A stretch of DNA of 40,002 nt from Candidatus Alistipes intestinigallinarum (lineage in GTDB: Bacteria; Bacteroidota; Bacteroidia; Bacteroidales; Rikenellaceae). The position numbers and the translations under genes were made by a program. Below, piece after piece: positions 32,381 to 40,002 of this stretch (positions are counted from its first letter, which is position 1; each line of letters begins with the position of its first letter). Location: positions 1-40,002 of the forward strand of contig DXDA01000018.1 of NCBI GenBank assembly GCA_019115745.1. The letters run 5' to 3'. Under the pieces are notes generated by a model. It ran no database searches. It saw only the letters and a list, made by a program, of their open reading frames with translations, and was not told the origin of the DNA.

Positions 32381-33601
32381 ATGAAATTCAGACTCCTCGC
32401 TCTCTGCGGCCTGCTGGCCGCCGGAACCGCCCTGGGACAGACCCGGAAGGCGCTGTTCATCATCGCCGACGGCATTCCCGCCGACATGATCGAACGGCTG
32501 GATCCCCCCGCCATCCATGACATCGCCGCACGCGGCGCCTATGCCCGCGCCTACACCGGCGGAGAGATCGGGGGTTATTCGCAGACCCCGACGATCTCGG
32601 CCGTCGGGTATACGAACCTCCTCACGGCCACCTGGATGAACAAACACAACGTCGGCGGAAACTCCAACCTCAAGCCCAACTACAACTACTGGACGATCTT
32701 CCGGATCGCCAAGGAGCAGTCCGCCGCCTGTCGGACGGCCATCTATTCGAGCTGGACCGACAACCGCAAGGTCCTCGTGGGGGAGGGAAAACCCGAAACC
32801 GGTTATCTGAAGATCGACCATGTCTACGACGGATACGACCTCGACACGGTACGCTTCCCGCAGCAGGAGATGCGGCGGAGGGTCTTCGCCATCGACGAGG
32901 TGGTGGCCGAAGAGGCTGCCCGGAGCATCCGGGAGGAGGCGCCCGACCTGAGCTGGGTCTATCTGTGGTACACCGACGAGGCCGGGCACCTCTCCGGAAA
33001 CGGCGCCTATTTCGACGAATACGTGCGGAAGGCCGACCGTCAGATCGGGAAGATCTGGGAGGCGGTCCGCTACCGCGAAGCCCATTTCGACGAGGAGTGG
33101 CTCGTGGTGGTCACGACCGACCACGGGCGGGCCGAAAACGGACACCACCACGGCGGGCAGTCCGAGCGGGAACGGACGACCTGGATCGCCACCAACCGCG
33201 ACGTGAACGGACACTTCCGCAGCGGAAGCCTCGCCATCACCGACATCACGCCGTCGATCTGCCGCTTCATGGGTTTCGAGATCCCCCGCGACGTGCGCTG
33301 GGAGCAAGACGGGATCCCCTTCTTCGGGCCGGTCGACATCGCCGGAATGAAGACCTCGCCCTACGACGACGACATCATCCTCTCCTGGGAGTGTCTGAAC
33401 CCGAAGGCCGAAGTCACGGTCTACGCGGCGGCCGAGAACCGATACAGAGAGGGCGGCAAGGAGGAGTGGATCGAACTGGACACCGTAAAGGCCTCCGACG
33501 GCAGTTACCGGGTGGAGGGAAAGCGGCTCCCGCAGTCGAAGTTCTACAAGTTCGTGCTCGCAACCCCCAACAACCACTTGAACCGCTGGGTGAAAAAATA
33601 G
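32381..33601 (+). CDS. Exported alkaline-phosphatase-superfamily phosphodiesterase/pyrophosphatase
   Basis: A 406-residue protein of the type I phosphodiesterase/nucleotide pyrophosphatase group. The signal peptide is MKFRLLALCGLLAAGTALG. Metal ligand Asp30 lies in FIIADGIP, the nucleophile is probably Thr71 in SQTPTISAVGYTN, and later metal-binding residues are in TTDHGR and GHHHGGQS. It should cleave phosphodiester or pyrophosphate bonds outside the cytoplasm; substrate unknown. I chose the ATG at 32381 from the signal peptide; an in-frame ATG at 32336 would add 15 residues inside the regulator gene end. It is probably cotranscribed with the WYL regulator. Confidence 0.9.
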   Translation: MKFRLLALCGLLAAGTALGQTRKALFIIADGIPADMIERLDPPAIHDIAARGAYARAYTGGEIGGYSQTPTISAVGYTNLLTATWMNKHNVGGNSNLKPNYNYWTIFRIAKEQSAACRTAIYSSWTDNRKVLVGEGKPETGYLKIDHVYDGYDLDTVRFPQQEMRRRVFAIDEVVAEEAARSIREEAPDLSWVYLWYTDEAGHLSGNGAYFDEYVRKADRQIGKIWEAVRYREAHFDEEWLVVVTTDHGRAENGHHHGGQSERERTTWIATNRDVNGHFRSGSLAITDITPSICRFMGFEIPRDVRWEQDGIPFFGPVDIAGMKTSPYDDDIILSWECLNPKAEVTVYAAAENRYREGGKEEWIELDTVKASDGSYRVEGKRLPQSKFYKFVLATPNNHLNRWVKK

Positions 33602-33681
33602 CATATTTTTTTGAGTTTGTGTCATAACCTGTCACTCGCAGGCCGTTCCTTTGCATCGTGAACCAATCAAACAACACGACT

Positions 33682-33894
33682 ATGGGAACAGCTTACAAAA
33701 TCAGATGCAAGCACTGCGGTGCGCAGTTTGACCACTACATGCAGCCCGGTTACGGCGTATTACCGATGTGCGTCGGATGCGGCGAGTATGTCGAGACCGA
33801 GACCGCCATTCGATGCCCGGCCTGTCATCGTCGGCTCAACGCCTCTCAGGAGGAGTTCGAAGAGCAGATCGAAGTGACTTATCAATGGGACTGA
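33682..33894 (+). CDS. Small zinc-ribbon protein
   Basis: A 70-residue protein with three CxxC pairs: Cys9/12, Cys30/33 and Cys45/48. It likely binds one or two zinc ions. The rest is short and charged, ending EEQIEVTYQWD. I chose the ATG at 33682 (MGTAYKIRCKHCG); a GTG at 33658 is in frame but adds a low-complexity Asn-rich start. A degenerate -7-like TTCCTTTG lies at 33646-33653. The function is unknown; it stands alone between the phosphodiesterase and peroxiredoxin genes. Confidence 0.8.
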   Translation: MGTAYKIRCKHCGAQFDHYMQPGYGVLPMCVGCGEYVETETAIRCPACHRRLNASQEEFEEQIEVTYQWD

Positions 33895-33940
33895 CCCGAA
33901 AAAATCGCGTCCGAAAGGCGGAAATACCCGGAATTTTTCG

Positions 33941-33948
33941 TAACTTTG
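33941..33948 (+). promoter_or_regulatory. -7 element for the peroxiredoxin Q gene
   Basis: TAACTTTG, full match to TAnnTTTG, 28 bases before the ATG at 33977. Confidence 0.6.
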
Positions 33949-33976
33949 AACAACTGATTTTTTCGCACTGGAACCT

Positions 33977-34438
33977 ATGACGACCTTGCAGCCGGGCGAT
34001 ATGGCCCCCGATTTCAAGTCTACGACGCAGACGGGTGAAACTCTGACGCTTGCCGACCTGCGCGGACAGCGCACGATCCTCTACTTCTATCCCAAGGACA
34101 ACACCTCGGGATGCACGCTCGAAGCCAAAAGCCTCCGGGACGGAAAGGAGGAGCTCGCCCGCCAGGGATTCCGCATCATCGGCGTAAGCCCCGACAGCGA
34201 ACGTTCGCACCAGAATTTCTGCGCCAAGCACGACCTGAATTTCACCCTGCTGGCCGATACCGACCACGCGGTCTGCGAGGCATACGGCGTGTGGGCCGAA
34301 AAGTCGATGTACGGACGCAAGTACATGGGCGTGCTCCGCACCACCTTCGTCATCGATGCCGAAGGGCGCATCGAAAAGGTCTTCACCAAGGTCGACACCA
34401 AGAACCACTATCAGCAGATCCTCGACGCCTATAAATAA
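33977..34438 (+). CDS. bcp: Peroxiredoxin Q (thioredoxin-dependent thiol peroxidase, Bcp family)
   Basis: Reduces hydrogen peroxide and organic peroxides with thioredoxin. The 153-residue protein has the peroxidatic Cys46 in NTSGCTLEAKSLRDG and the typical DHAVCEAYGVWAEKSMYG region. The resolving Cys seen five residues later in the E. coli type is replaced by Lys51; instead Cys82 lies 36 residues after Cys46, the same spacing as in the alpha-3-type PrxQ of Xanthomonas campestris. This is probably therefore an alpha-3-type enzyme. It has its own promoter, and the small exported protein follows 9 bases later. Confidence 0.94.
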   Translation: MTTLQPGDMAPDFKSTTQTGETLTLADLRGQRTILYFYPKDNTSGCTLEAKSLRDGKEELARQGFRIIGVSPDSERSHQNFCAKHDLNFTLLADTDHAVCEAYGVWAEKSMYGRKYMGVLRTTFVIDAEGRIEKVFTKVDTKNHYQQILDAYK

Positions 34439-34447
34439 CGCTCCGAC

Positions 34448-34930
34448 ATGCGCTCCGCGGAACATATCCTCTTTGCAGCCATGCTGTTGGCTCCGGTCAT
34501 CGGGGTCGGGCAGGAGATGCGCGGAAACGACGCGATCCGAAGGGTGACGCTGCCCGGGATCGGGGTTTCGCCGGAGGCTATCGGAATCGGAGGCGGGGTA
34601 GAACCCCTCAACGGAAGCATCGAATGGCTCCGCGAGGAGGTCGACCCGATCCGCAGGGCCCGGCGGCAGATTCGCAGAGAGATGTACCGCAGGGCCGATA
34701 CCCGGGCCATGGAGGCCGCGGCCGGGGCTGCACGAAGCTCAACACCCCGGGATCCTGCCGTTGAATGGGCCGACTGGCGGTTCAGCATCGGCAACAACGG
34801 CAACTGGAGTCCCTATCCCGACCGGGAGCTCGATGCGAGGATCATCCGGTTTCCGCTGCGGATGAAGACCGACAACCGTCCCGAAGCCGAAAAGGCCCTC
34901 GAACGGATGCGGAAAGAGCACCGGCCCTAA
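34448..34930 (+). CDS. Small exported protein of unknown function
   Basis: A 160-residue protein with a signal-peptide-like N-terminus (hydrophobic residues about 7-21, MLLAPVIGVGQE) and no recognisable domain. The middle (60-95) is Arg-rich and probably helical; the C-terminal part has SIGNNGNWSPYPDRELDARIIRF-like sequence, with NNGNWSPYPD the most distinctive motif. It starts 9 bases after bcp. The stop codon is directly followed by a nine-G tract and a long purine-rich stretch. Codon use agrees with its neighbours, which supports it as a real gene, but I cannot assign a family. Confidence 0.65.
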   Translation: MRSAEHILFAAMLLAPVIGVGQEMRGNDAIRRVTLPGIGVSPEAIGIGGGVEPLNGSIEWLREEVDPIRRARRQIRREMYRRADTRAMEAAAGAARSSTPRDPAVEWADWRFSIGNNGNWSPYPDRELDARIIRFPLRMKTDNRPEAEKALERMRKEHRP

Positions 34931-35157
34931 GGGGGGGGGCGAGCGAGGAGAGAGAGAGAGAGAGAGCGAGGAGAGAGAGCGGGGAGAGAGAGGCAATGAA
35001 AGGCAAGGGAGAGAGGGCGTTGGATGAGAGAAGGAGAGACTCGCCAACAGACCGGAAGGGAGAGGAAGAAGGGAGAGGAAGAGGGGAGAGAACGAGGAGA
35101 GAGCAAAGAGACGTAAGAACGGAAAAGACGAAAATCAAGAATAAGGAATAAAATAAA
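34931..35157 (+). repeat. Nine-G tract and long polypurine stretch before recA
   Basis: Directly after the stop codon at 34928-34930 comes a run of nine G (34931-34939), then an (AG)9 run (34949-34966) and about 190 more bases rich in GA. By hand count about 30 of 227 bases are pyrimidines. It fills the gap to recA (start 35183) and holds no gene I can support. No clear TAnnTTTG promoter is visible in it. Confidence 0.9.
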
Positions 35158-35182
35158 AACCAAGTAATACCCATACACGAAA

Positions 35183-36199
35183 ATGGCAGAAAAAGTACCT
35201 GTTAACGCAGACAAGCTCAAAGTGCTCGATGCGGTAATGCAAAAAATAGAAAAGGACTTCGGAAAAGGCTCGATCATGCGCATGAACAGCACCGAGGTAA
35301 ATGACATCCCGGTCATCCCCACGGGCTCCATCACGCTCGACATGGCCCTCGGAGTCGGCGGTTACCCCAAAGGCCGCGTCATCGAGATCTACGGCCCCGA
35401 ATCCTCGGGTAAGACAACCCTGGCCATCCACGCCATCGCCGAGGCCCAGAAGGCCGGAGGTATTGCCGCCTTCATCGATGCCGAGCACGCCTTCGACAGC
35501 TTCTACGCCCAGAAATTAGGCGTCGATGTCGACAACCTGCTCATCTCGCAGCCCGACAACGGCGAACAGGCCCTCGAAATCGCCGATTCGCTGATCCGTT
35601 CGAGCGCCATCGACATCATCGTCATCGACTCCGTCGCAGCCCTCACACCCAAGGCCGAAATCGAAGGCGAAATGGGCGACTCGAAGATGGGGCTCCAGGC
35701 CCGGCTCATGTCCCAGGCCCTGCGGAAACTCACGTCCAGCATCTCCAAAACCAAGACCGTCTGCATCTTCATCAACCAGTTGCGTGACAAAATCGGCGTC
35801 GTATACGGAAACCCCGAAACCACCACCGGCGGTAATGCCCTGAAGTTCTACGCATCGGTGCGGATCGACATCCGACGCGTTTCGGTCATCAAGGACGGCG
35901 AAGAGCAGTTGGGTACCCGCACGAAGGTAAAGGTCGTCAAGAACAAGGTCGCTCCCCCGTTCAAACGAGCCGAATTCGACATCATGTTCGGTGAGGGAAT
36001 CTCCAAGATCGGCGAAATCATCGACCTCGGTGTCGATTACGGAATCATCAAGAAGGCCGGATCGTGGTTCTCCTACGGAGACCGAAAGATCGGGCAGGGA
36101 CGCGACGCCGTCAAGGACCTATTGAAAAACGACGCGGATCTCGCCGCCGAAATCGAGCAGAAGGTCCGCGAAGCCCTTAAAAACCCGAAAAAGGAGTAG
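35183..36199 (+). CDS. recA: Recombinase RecA
   Basis: ATP-dependent strand-exchange protein of homologous recombination and the trigger of SOS responses in many bacteria. The 338-residue protein has Walker [10 protein letters not shown] at 71-79, Walker B-type [12 protein letters not shown] near 146-157, and the conserved [15 protein letters not shown]. It is full length and intact. It is preceded by an unusual polypurine leader and followed 3 bases later by the relA/spoT gene, so the two are translated together. No LexA-type operator is recognisable to me. Confidence 0.98.
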   Translation: MAEKVPVNADKLKVLDAVMQKIEKDFGKGSIMRMNSTEVNDIPVIPTGSITLDMALGVGGYPKGRVIEIYGPESSGKTTLAIHAIAEAQKAGGIAAFIDAEHAFDSFYAQKLGVDVDNLLISQPDNGEQALEIADSLIRSSAIDIIVIDSVAALTPKAEIEGEMGDSKMGLQARLMSQALRKLTSSISKTKTVCIFINQLRDKIGVVYGNPETTTGGNALKFYASVRIDIRRVSVIKDGEEQLGTRTKVKVVKNKVAPPFKRAEFDIMFGEGISKIGEIIDLGVDYGIIKKAGSWFSYGDRKIGQGRDAVKDLLKNDADLAAEIEQKVREALKNPKKE

Positions 36200-36202
36200 C
36201 CT

Positions 36203-38416
36203 ATGGGATATACTGCCGAGGATGAAGCGCTCATCAAGGAAAAGTGGGACGACCTGCTCCTCGCCTGTACGCGCATCTGCAAGAACGATGAGGACTGGAA
36301 TCTGATCAAACGTGCATTTTTCCTCGCCAAAGAGGCTCATGAGGGGGTACGGCGCCGCTCCGGCGAGCCATACCTCCTGCATCCTATTGCAGTAGCCAAG
36401 ATCGTCATCGACGAAATCGGACTCGGCGTCAAGTCGGTCGTCGCAGCCCTGTTGCACGATGTCGTCGAGGACACCGAGTACACCGTCGAGGACATGGAGC
36501 GCATTTTCGGTCCCAAGATCGCCTCGATGGTCGACGGCCTGACGAAGATGTCCGGCGTATTCAATGCCGACACCTCCGAGCAGGCCGAATACTTCCGGAA
36601 GGTCCTCCTGACCCTCTCGGACGATGTGCGGGTCATCCTGATCAAGATCGCGGACCGCCTCCACAACATGCGGACCCTCGGCTCCATGCCCCTCAACAAG
36701 CAGATCAAGATCACCGGAGAGACCATCTATCTCTTCGCACCGCTCGCTTACCGCCTCGGGCTCTACTCGATCAAGAGCGAGCTGGAGGACCTCTGCATGA
36801 AGTACCGCTTCCCGCAGCAGTATGCCGAGATCACCCAGAAACTCCAGGAGAGCGAAGCCTCGCGCCGGGAGTTCATCGACAAGTTCAACGCCCCGATCAT
36901 CGCCGCGCTGAACCGCGACAACTTCAACTACGAGATCTCGGGACGCCTGAAGAGCGTCTACTCCATCTGGAGCAAGATGCAGCGCAAGCAGATCCCCTTC
37001 GAGGAGATTTACGACCTGTTTGCCATCCGCATCGTCTTCAAACCCCTGCCGTTCCCCTCGGAGAAGACCCAGTGCTGGCAGATCTACTCGACGATCACCG
37101 ACATCTACACCCCCAAGCCCGACCGCCTCAGAGACTGGATCTCGATGCCCAAGGCAAACGGCTATGAGGCGCTGCACTCGACCGTCATGGGACCCGACGG
37201 CGTCTGGGTCGAAGTGCAGATCCGCACGCAGCGCATGGAGGATATTGCCGAACGCGGGTTTGCCGCCCACTGGAAGTACAAGCACGCCACGATCTCGCAG
37301 GACGAGGACGAATTCGACAAGTGGCTGAAGCAGATCCGCGCAGCACTGAACAGCCCGACGGAGAATGCCGTCGACTTCCTGGATAACTTTAAGTTATCAC
37401 TGTATACATCTGAAATCGTAGTATTTACACCAAAAGGGGAGGCGCGGAAAATGCCCTATGGCGCCACGGCGCTCGACTTCGCGTACGACATTCACTCGAA
37501 GATCGGAAACAGCGCCATCAGCGCCAAGATCAACCACAAACTCGAACCCATTACCACGCAGATCAACAGCGGCGATCAGATCGAGATCATCACCGCCGAC
37601 AACGCCCGGCCCAAACCCGAATGGCTCGAAGTGGTCACCACGGCCAAGGCCAAGCAAGCTATCAAGAACTTCCTCAAACGCGAGCGTCAGAACAACATCG
37701 AACACGGGATGCAGATGCTCGACGAGAAGATGAAGTCGCTGAATGTCAAGCTCAGCGGGCGTGTCCTGCGCAAGATCGTCCCCATCTACGAGTGCAACAA
37801 CAAGGAGGAGCTCTACAGCAAGATCGGAGCCGGGATCGTCTCGCTCGACAACCTCGACAAAGCCCTCAAAGTCAACTCCAAAAGCAAAATTCTCAAGTTC
37901 TGGACCCTCTTCATCCCCCAAAAGGAGGAGGATGAGGCCGACGATACCGCGCCGGGAGACATCGCACCGGCGGCCGATGCCCCGGTCGAACCCCGTTTCG
38001 AAATCGCCGAGTGCTGCAAACCCATTCCCGGTGACAAGGTCGTGGGGTACAGGGACCCCGCGTCGGGCAAGATCATCGTGCACAAGGCAACCTGTGACGA
38101 ACTGAACCGGCTGGCCGCCCAATACGGCAAGAACATCGTCAAGGAGGAGATCAAATGGTCGCAACACAAGGCCATGTCCTATCTGGTAACCACCGAACTG
38201 CGCGGAATAGACCGCCAGGGGCTCCTGCTCGACCTCGCAAGGGTTGTCACAGACGATTTCAACATCAACATCCGAGAAGTGAACATTCACAGCCACGACG
38301 GAATCTTCGAGGGGAACGTCAGCCTCTATGTCAAGGATGCCGAAAGTCTCAACGCCGTCATGGACAAGCTGCGCCAGATAAAGGGTATCGAGAGTATCAA
38401 ACGAATGCTGAATTAG
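36203..38416 (+). CDS. RelA/SpoT bifunctional (p)ppGpp synthetase/hydrolase
   Basis: Makes and probably degrades (p)ppGpp, the stringent-response alarmone. The 737-residue protein has the domains in order: HD hydrolase (His85-Asp86 in LLHDVVEDT), synthetase (about 235-350, with YEALHSTVMGP near 320), TGS (about 402-462), a helical/zinc-finger-like region with ECCKPIPGDKVVG, and a C-terminal ACT domain (about 665-737). The HD metal-binding residues look intact, which suggests hydrolase activity. At 37385-37435, exactly between the synthetase and the TGS domain, codon use shifts to AT-rich rare codons. It follows recA by 3 bases. Confidence 0.96.
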   Translation: MGYTAEDEALIKEKWDDLLLACTRICKNDEDWNLIKRAFFLAKEAHEGVRRRSGEPYLLHPIAVAKIVIDEIGLGVKSVVAALLHDVVEDTEYTVEDMERIFGPKIASMVDGLTKMSGVFNADTSEQAEYFRKVLLTLSDDVRVILIKIADRLHNMRTLGSMPLNKQIKITGETIYLFAPLAYRLGLYSIKSELEDLCMKYRFPQQYAEITQKLQESEASRREFIDKFNAPIIAALNRDNFNYEISGRLKSVYSIWSKMQRKQIPFEEIYDLFAIRIVFKPLPFPSEKTQCWQIYSTITDIYTPKPDRLRDWISMPKANGYEALHSTVMGPDGVWVEVQIRTQRMEDIAERGFAAHWKYKHATISQDEDEFDKWLKQIRAALNSPTENAVDFLDNFKLSLYTSEIVVFTPKGEARKMPYGATALDFAYDIHSKIGNSAISAKINHKLEPITTQINSGDQIEIITADNARPKPEWLEVVTTAKAKQAIKNFLKRERQNNIEHGMQMLDEKMKSLNVKLSGRVLRKIVPIYECNNKEELYSKIGAGIVSLDNLDKALKVNSKSKILKFWTLFIPQKEEDEADDTAPGDIAPAADAPVEPRFEIAECCKPIPGDKVVGYRDPASGKIIVHKATCDELNRLAAQYGKNIVKEEIKWSQHKAMSYLVTTELRGIDRQGLLLDLARVVTDDFNINIREVNIHSHDGIFEGNVSLYVKDAESLNAVMDKLRQIKGIESIKRMLN

Positions 38417-38422
38417 GCCGTT

Positions 38423-39115
38423 ATGGAGGATTTTTCGTCGATTCTGTGGGTGGTGATCATCGTTGCGGCGATGATCTTCAACTCCGTGTCCAAAGCCCGC
38501 AAGAGTCGCAACAACGACGGCCAACCGTCCCCGCAGCACGGCGAGGCCTGGCCCTCGATCCCGTGGGATGACACGCAGGACGCCCCGCAAAAACCGACAG
38601 CCCCGACCCCGCAAACGGCACACCCAAAGATACCGGTTCCGAAACCGATTCCGGTTCCGCCCCCCATATCCCACAACAAGCGGATCCCGGTCCCCGAAAC
38701 GCCCCGCCAATGGGCGGAGAGTCCATTCGAAAGGGGCGAAATCCCCGAAAAAAGGGAGGCGTTGGAGTCTCCGACGCCCCGACCGGCCGCCTTTGGCAGC
38801 GGCAACGGGGATTCGGTGCGGACAGTCAGCCCCGAACCGCCCGTTTTTACGGAATTTCCGGACGAATGTCAAAGTCTGGAGGTGATTCCTACCGAAGAGG
38901 GGCAATCCGAACAAAACGCGGCAGAATCGGCCGTTGGGGCCGGATTCCGCAAGGAGCAGGCAGACCGAGGCAAAAAGTCTGGAGCGGCTGCAGCAACCGC
39001 CAAAACGCCCAAAAGCGGAGATTCGAAAGAGGGCGTTTCCGAATGGGCCGAAGAGTTCGATCTGCGGCGGGCTGTCATCTATTCCGAGATTCTGAAGCCC
39101 AAATTTGAAGAGTAG
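38423..39115 (+). CDS. Membrane-anchored disordered protein with a conserved-looking C-terminal tail
   Basis: A 230-residue protein with one N-terminal membrane span (about residues 7-21, ILWVVIIVAAMIFNSVS), a long Pro-, Lys- and Glu-rich middle (about 30-205) that looks disordered, and a C-terminal tail FDLRRAVIYSEILKPKFEE (212-230). I recall similar short tails (a DLRKAVIYSEIL form) at the ends of other Bacteroidetes proteins, which suggests a docking motif, but this is from memory. No enzyme domain is visible. It starts 6 bases after relA/spoT, with the same codon use, so it is a real gene in the same operon. The function is unknown. Confidence 0.8.
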   Translation: MEDFSSILWVVIIVAAMIFNSVSKARKSRNNDGQPSPQHGEAWPSIPWDDTQDAPQKPTAPTPQTAHPKIPVPKPIPVPPPISHNKRIPVPETPRQWAESPFERGEIPEKREALESPTPRPAAFGSGNGDSVRTVSPEPPVFTEFPDECQSLEVIPTEEGQSEQNAAESAVGAGFRKEQADRGKKSGAAAATAKTPKSGDSKEGVSEWAEEFDLRRAVIYSEILKPKFEE

Positions 39116-39181
39116 GAGGGGCCTTATCGGAGAACGGACATTCGCCCCCTGGCCCCAGAATAAAGGCAGAACCAGACAACC

Positions 39182-39460
39182 ATGAAACCAACGCAACAAG
39201 CCCCCAAGGAGCCTTCGGCCGAAGAACGGCGCTGGCGTACAGCCGCAGAGGATCCCGCCCGCGTAAAACGGCATCTGATGGCTCTGTACGTGCTGGCCGG
39301 AATATGGTGCGTGCTGACAGTCGGATGGGGGATAGCCGTCATGTGCAAGGCTCTTCCGTTCGCATGGACAAACACCGTTGTCCTGTTTGGCACGTTTCTG
39401 AGCATCGGTATCGGCATCGTAAACAATCGGCGCATACTGGCCGGAAAAAAGCCCTGGTAA
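39182..39460 (+). CDS. Small two-span membrane protein
   Basis: A 92-residue protein with a hydrophilic N-terminal 30 residues, two hydrophobic spans (about 32-54 and 62-82) and a short basic C-terminus ending AGKKPW. I do not recognise a family. It lies 66 bases after the previous gene and 82 bases before the HIT gene, all on the plus strand, and is likely part of the recA-to-HIT transcript. Confidence 0.65.
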   Translation: MKPTQQAPKEPSAEERRWRTAAEDPARVKRHLMALYVLAGIWCVLTVGWGIAVMCKALPFAWTNTVVLFGTFLSIGIGIVNNRRILAGKKPW

Positions 39461-39542
39461 GAGATTCGCAGCAGCCGGCCTGACGGGAAACGGAATCGGG
39501 AACAGCAAAGACTCAAAAACAAATCCATAAACACAAACTGCC

Positions 39543-39929
39543 ATGGCAACGATTTTTTCACGCATCATCGCAGGGGAGATCCCCTCGTACAAGGTGGCCG
39601 AAGACGACCGCTATTACGCATTCCTCGACATCAATCCGCTGGCTAAGGGGCATACGTTAGTAGTCCCGAAACAGGAGGTCGATTATCTGTTCGATCTCGA
39701 CGACGAAACCCTGGGCGGAATGATGGTATTCGCCAAACAGGTAGCTGCAAAAATCAAACGCGAAATAGCTTGTAAAAAGGTCGCCGTAGTCGTTTTAGGA
39801 CTCGAAGTGCCCCATGCACACATCCATTTGATCCCCATTCAGAGCGAAAATGACGTCGATTTCCACCGCGAAAAGCTCCAATTAACGCCGGAAGAGTTCC
39901 GCGAAATTGCCGATAAGCTCTCGAAGTAA
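39543..39929 (+). CDS. HIT family hydrolase
   Basis: A 128-residue histidine-triad protein of the HINT type, a nucleotide phosphoramidase/hydrolase. The catalytic triad motif lies at 91-96 (HAHIHL, followed by IPI), and the N-terminal FSRIIAGEIPSYKVAED and DINPLAKGHTLVVPK are typical. It probably hydrolyses AMP-lysine-type or other adenosine phosphoramidates. It is full length, closes the plus-strand run, and is followed by an intrinsic terminator. Confidence 0.94.
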   Translation: MATIFSRIIAGEIPSYKVAEDDRYYAFLDINPLAKGHTLVVPKQEVDYLFDLDDETLGGMMVFAKQVAAKIKREIACKKVAVVVLGLEVPHAHIHLIPIQSENDVDFHREKLQLTPEEFREIADKLSK

Positions 39930-39966
39930 ACGGCTGTTTACAACTATACAATATCCTGTATATGAG

Positions 39967-40002
39967 TCGGGTAGTGAGTTATGAACACTACCCGATTCTT
40001 TT
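39967..40002 (+). terminator. Intrinsic terminator after the HIT gene
   Basis: A 10-bp stem TCGGGTAGTG/CACTACCCGA (39967-39976 with 39986-39995), 9-base loop, followed by TTCTTTT to the window edge. Confidence 0.85.

Noticed and set aside
31459..33601. A WYL regulator with an effector, as in phage-defence loci
   Set aside because: The neighbours are a thioredoxin-fold lipoprotein and an exported phosphodiesterase with signal peptide; no defence-type effector, nuclease or integrase is present.
34739..35343. Several Ser/Leu/Pro-rich minus-strand frames before recA
   Set aside because: They are translations of the GA-repeat complement and carry no signal apart from low complexity.
37397..39592. 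A 731-codon minus-strand frame across relA and the small membrane genes
   Set aside because: It spans several plus-strand genes with good motifs, and its sequence shows no domain.
1..40002. tRNA or rRNA genes
   Set aside because: I looked in the gaps for cloverleaf-like arms and conserved T-loop sequence and saw none; a dedicated tRNA scan was not possible.

Overview
The window looks like core chromosome of a GC-rich member of the Bacteroidales, most likely Alistipes or a close relative. This rests on the Bacteroidetes-type promoter element (TAnnTTTG near -7) in front of many genes, the lack of strong Shine-Dalgarno sequences, and Bacteroidetes-style proteins: a long signal peptidase I, a DUF4369/TlpA lipoprotein, DUF3109, DUF1015 beside serA and serC, and a short single-domain serA. 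The genus is inferred from memory of such genomes, not from a search. No tRNA, rRNA, CRISPR array, prophage, insertion sequence or defence locus was found.

Layout. (1) 1-5233, minus strand: the end of a 2-oxoacid:ferredoxin oxidoreductase locus (vorB-like subunit, cut by the window edge, plus its ferredoxin), a DUF805 membrane protein, and a serine locus read serC, serA, DUF1015. (2) 5415-10723, plus strand: yicC, gmk, nadD (fused to a TPR-like tail), ddl, a DUF3109 protein and an M23/LysM cell-wall protein, closely packed. (3) 11141-14102, minus strand: an orphan lipoprotein, a YggS-type PLP protein and proC. (4) 14258-17481, plus strand: a C69 dipeptidase and a solitary dihydrolipoamide dehydrogenase. 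(5) 18080-21721: truA (minus) divergent from dapB, lepB and yigZ (plus). (6) 21752-26782, plus strand: uvrA, an M16 peptidase, an O-methyltransferase and a MazG-like hydrolase. (7) 26920-28662, minus strand: a phosphohexomutase, divergent from dnaA across an AT-rich gap. (8) 28890-40002, all plus strand: dnaA, a thioredoxin-fold lipoprotein, a WYL regulator, an alkaline-phosphatase-superfamily protein, a zinc ribbon, peroxiredoxin Q, a small exported protein, recA, relA/spoT, two small membrane proteins and a HIT protein.

The genes are mostly housekeeping: serine, proline and lysine/peptidoglycan precursor synthesis, NAD and GMP metabolism, protein export, DNA repair and replication initiation, and stringent response. 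No multi-gene accessory system is visible. The most unusual material is between genes. A family of dispersed elements is built from one or two short hairpins whose stems differ between copies but keep their pairing; it fills the gaps at 10724-11080, 17640-18105 and 26818-26854, and one copy supplies the last codons and stop of truA. There are also three nine-G tracts, a long polypurine stretch before recA, a 79-bp-period duplication at the end of the lipoprotein gene, a perfect 38-bp palindrome after lpdA, and a DnaA-box match before dnaA. Protein-level points worth a second look are the NadD-TPR fusion, the DUF1015 protein with a DGHHR motif in the serine locus, and the disordered membrane protein with a conserved-looking C-terminal tail.
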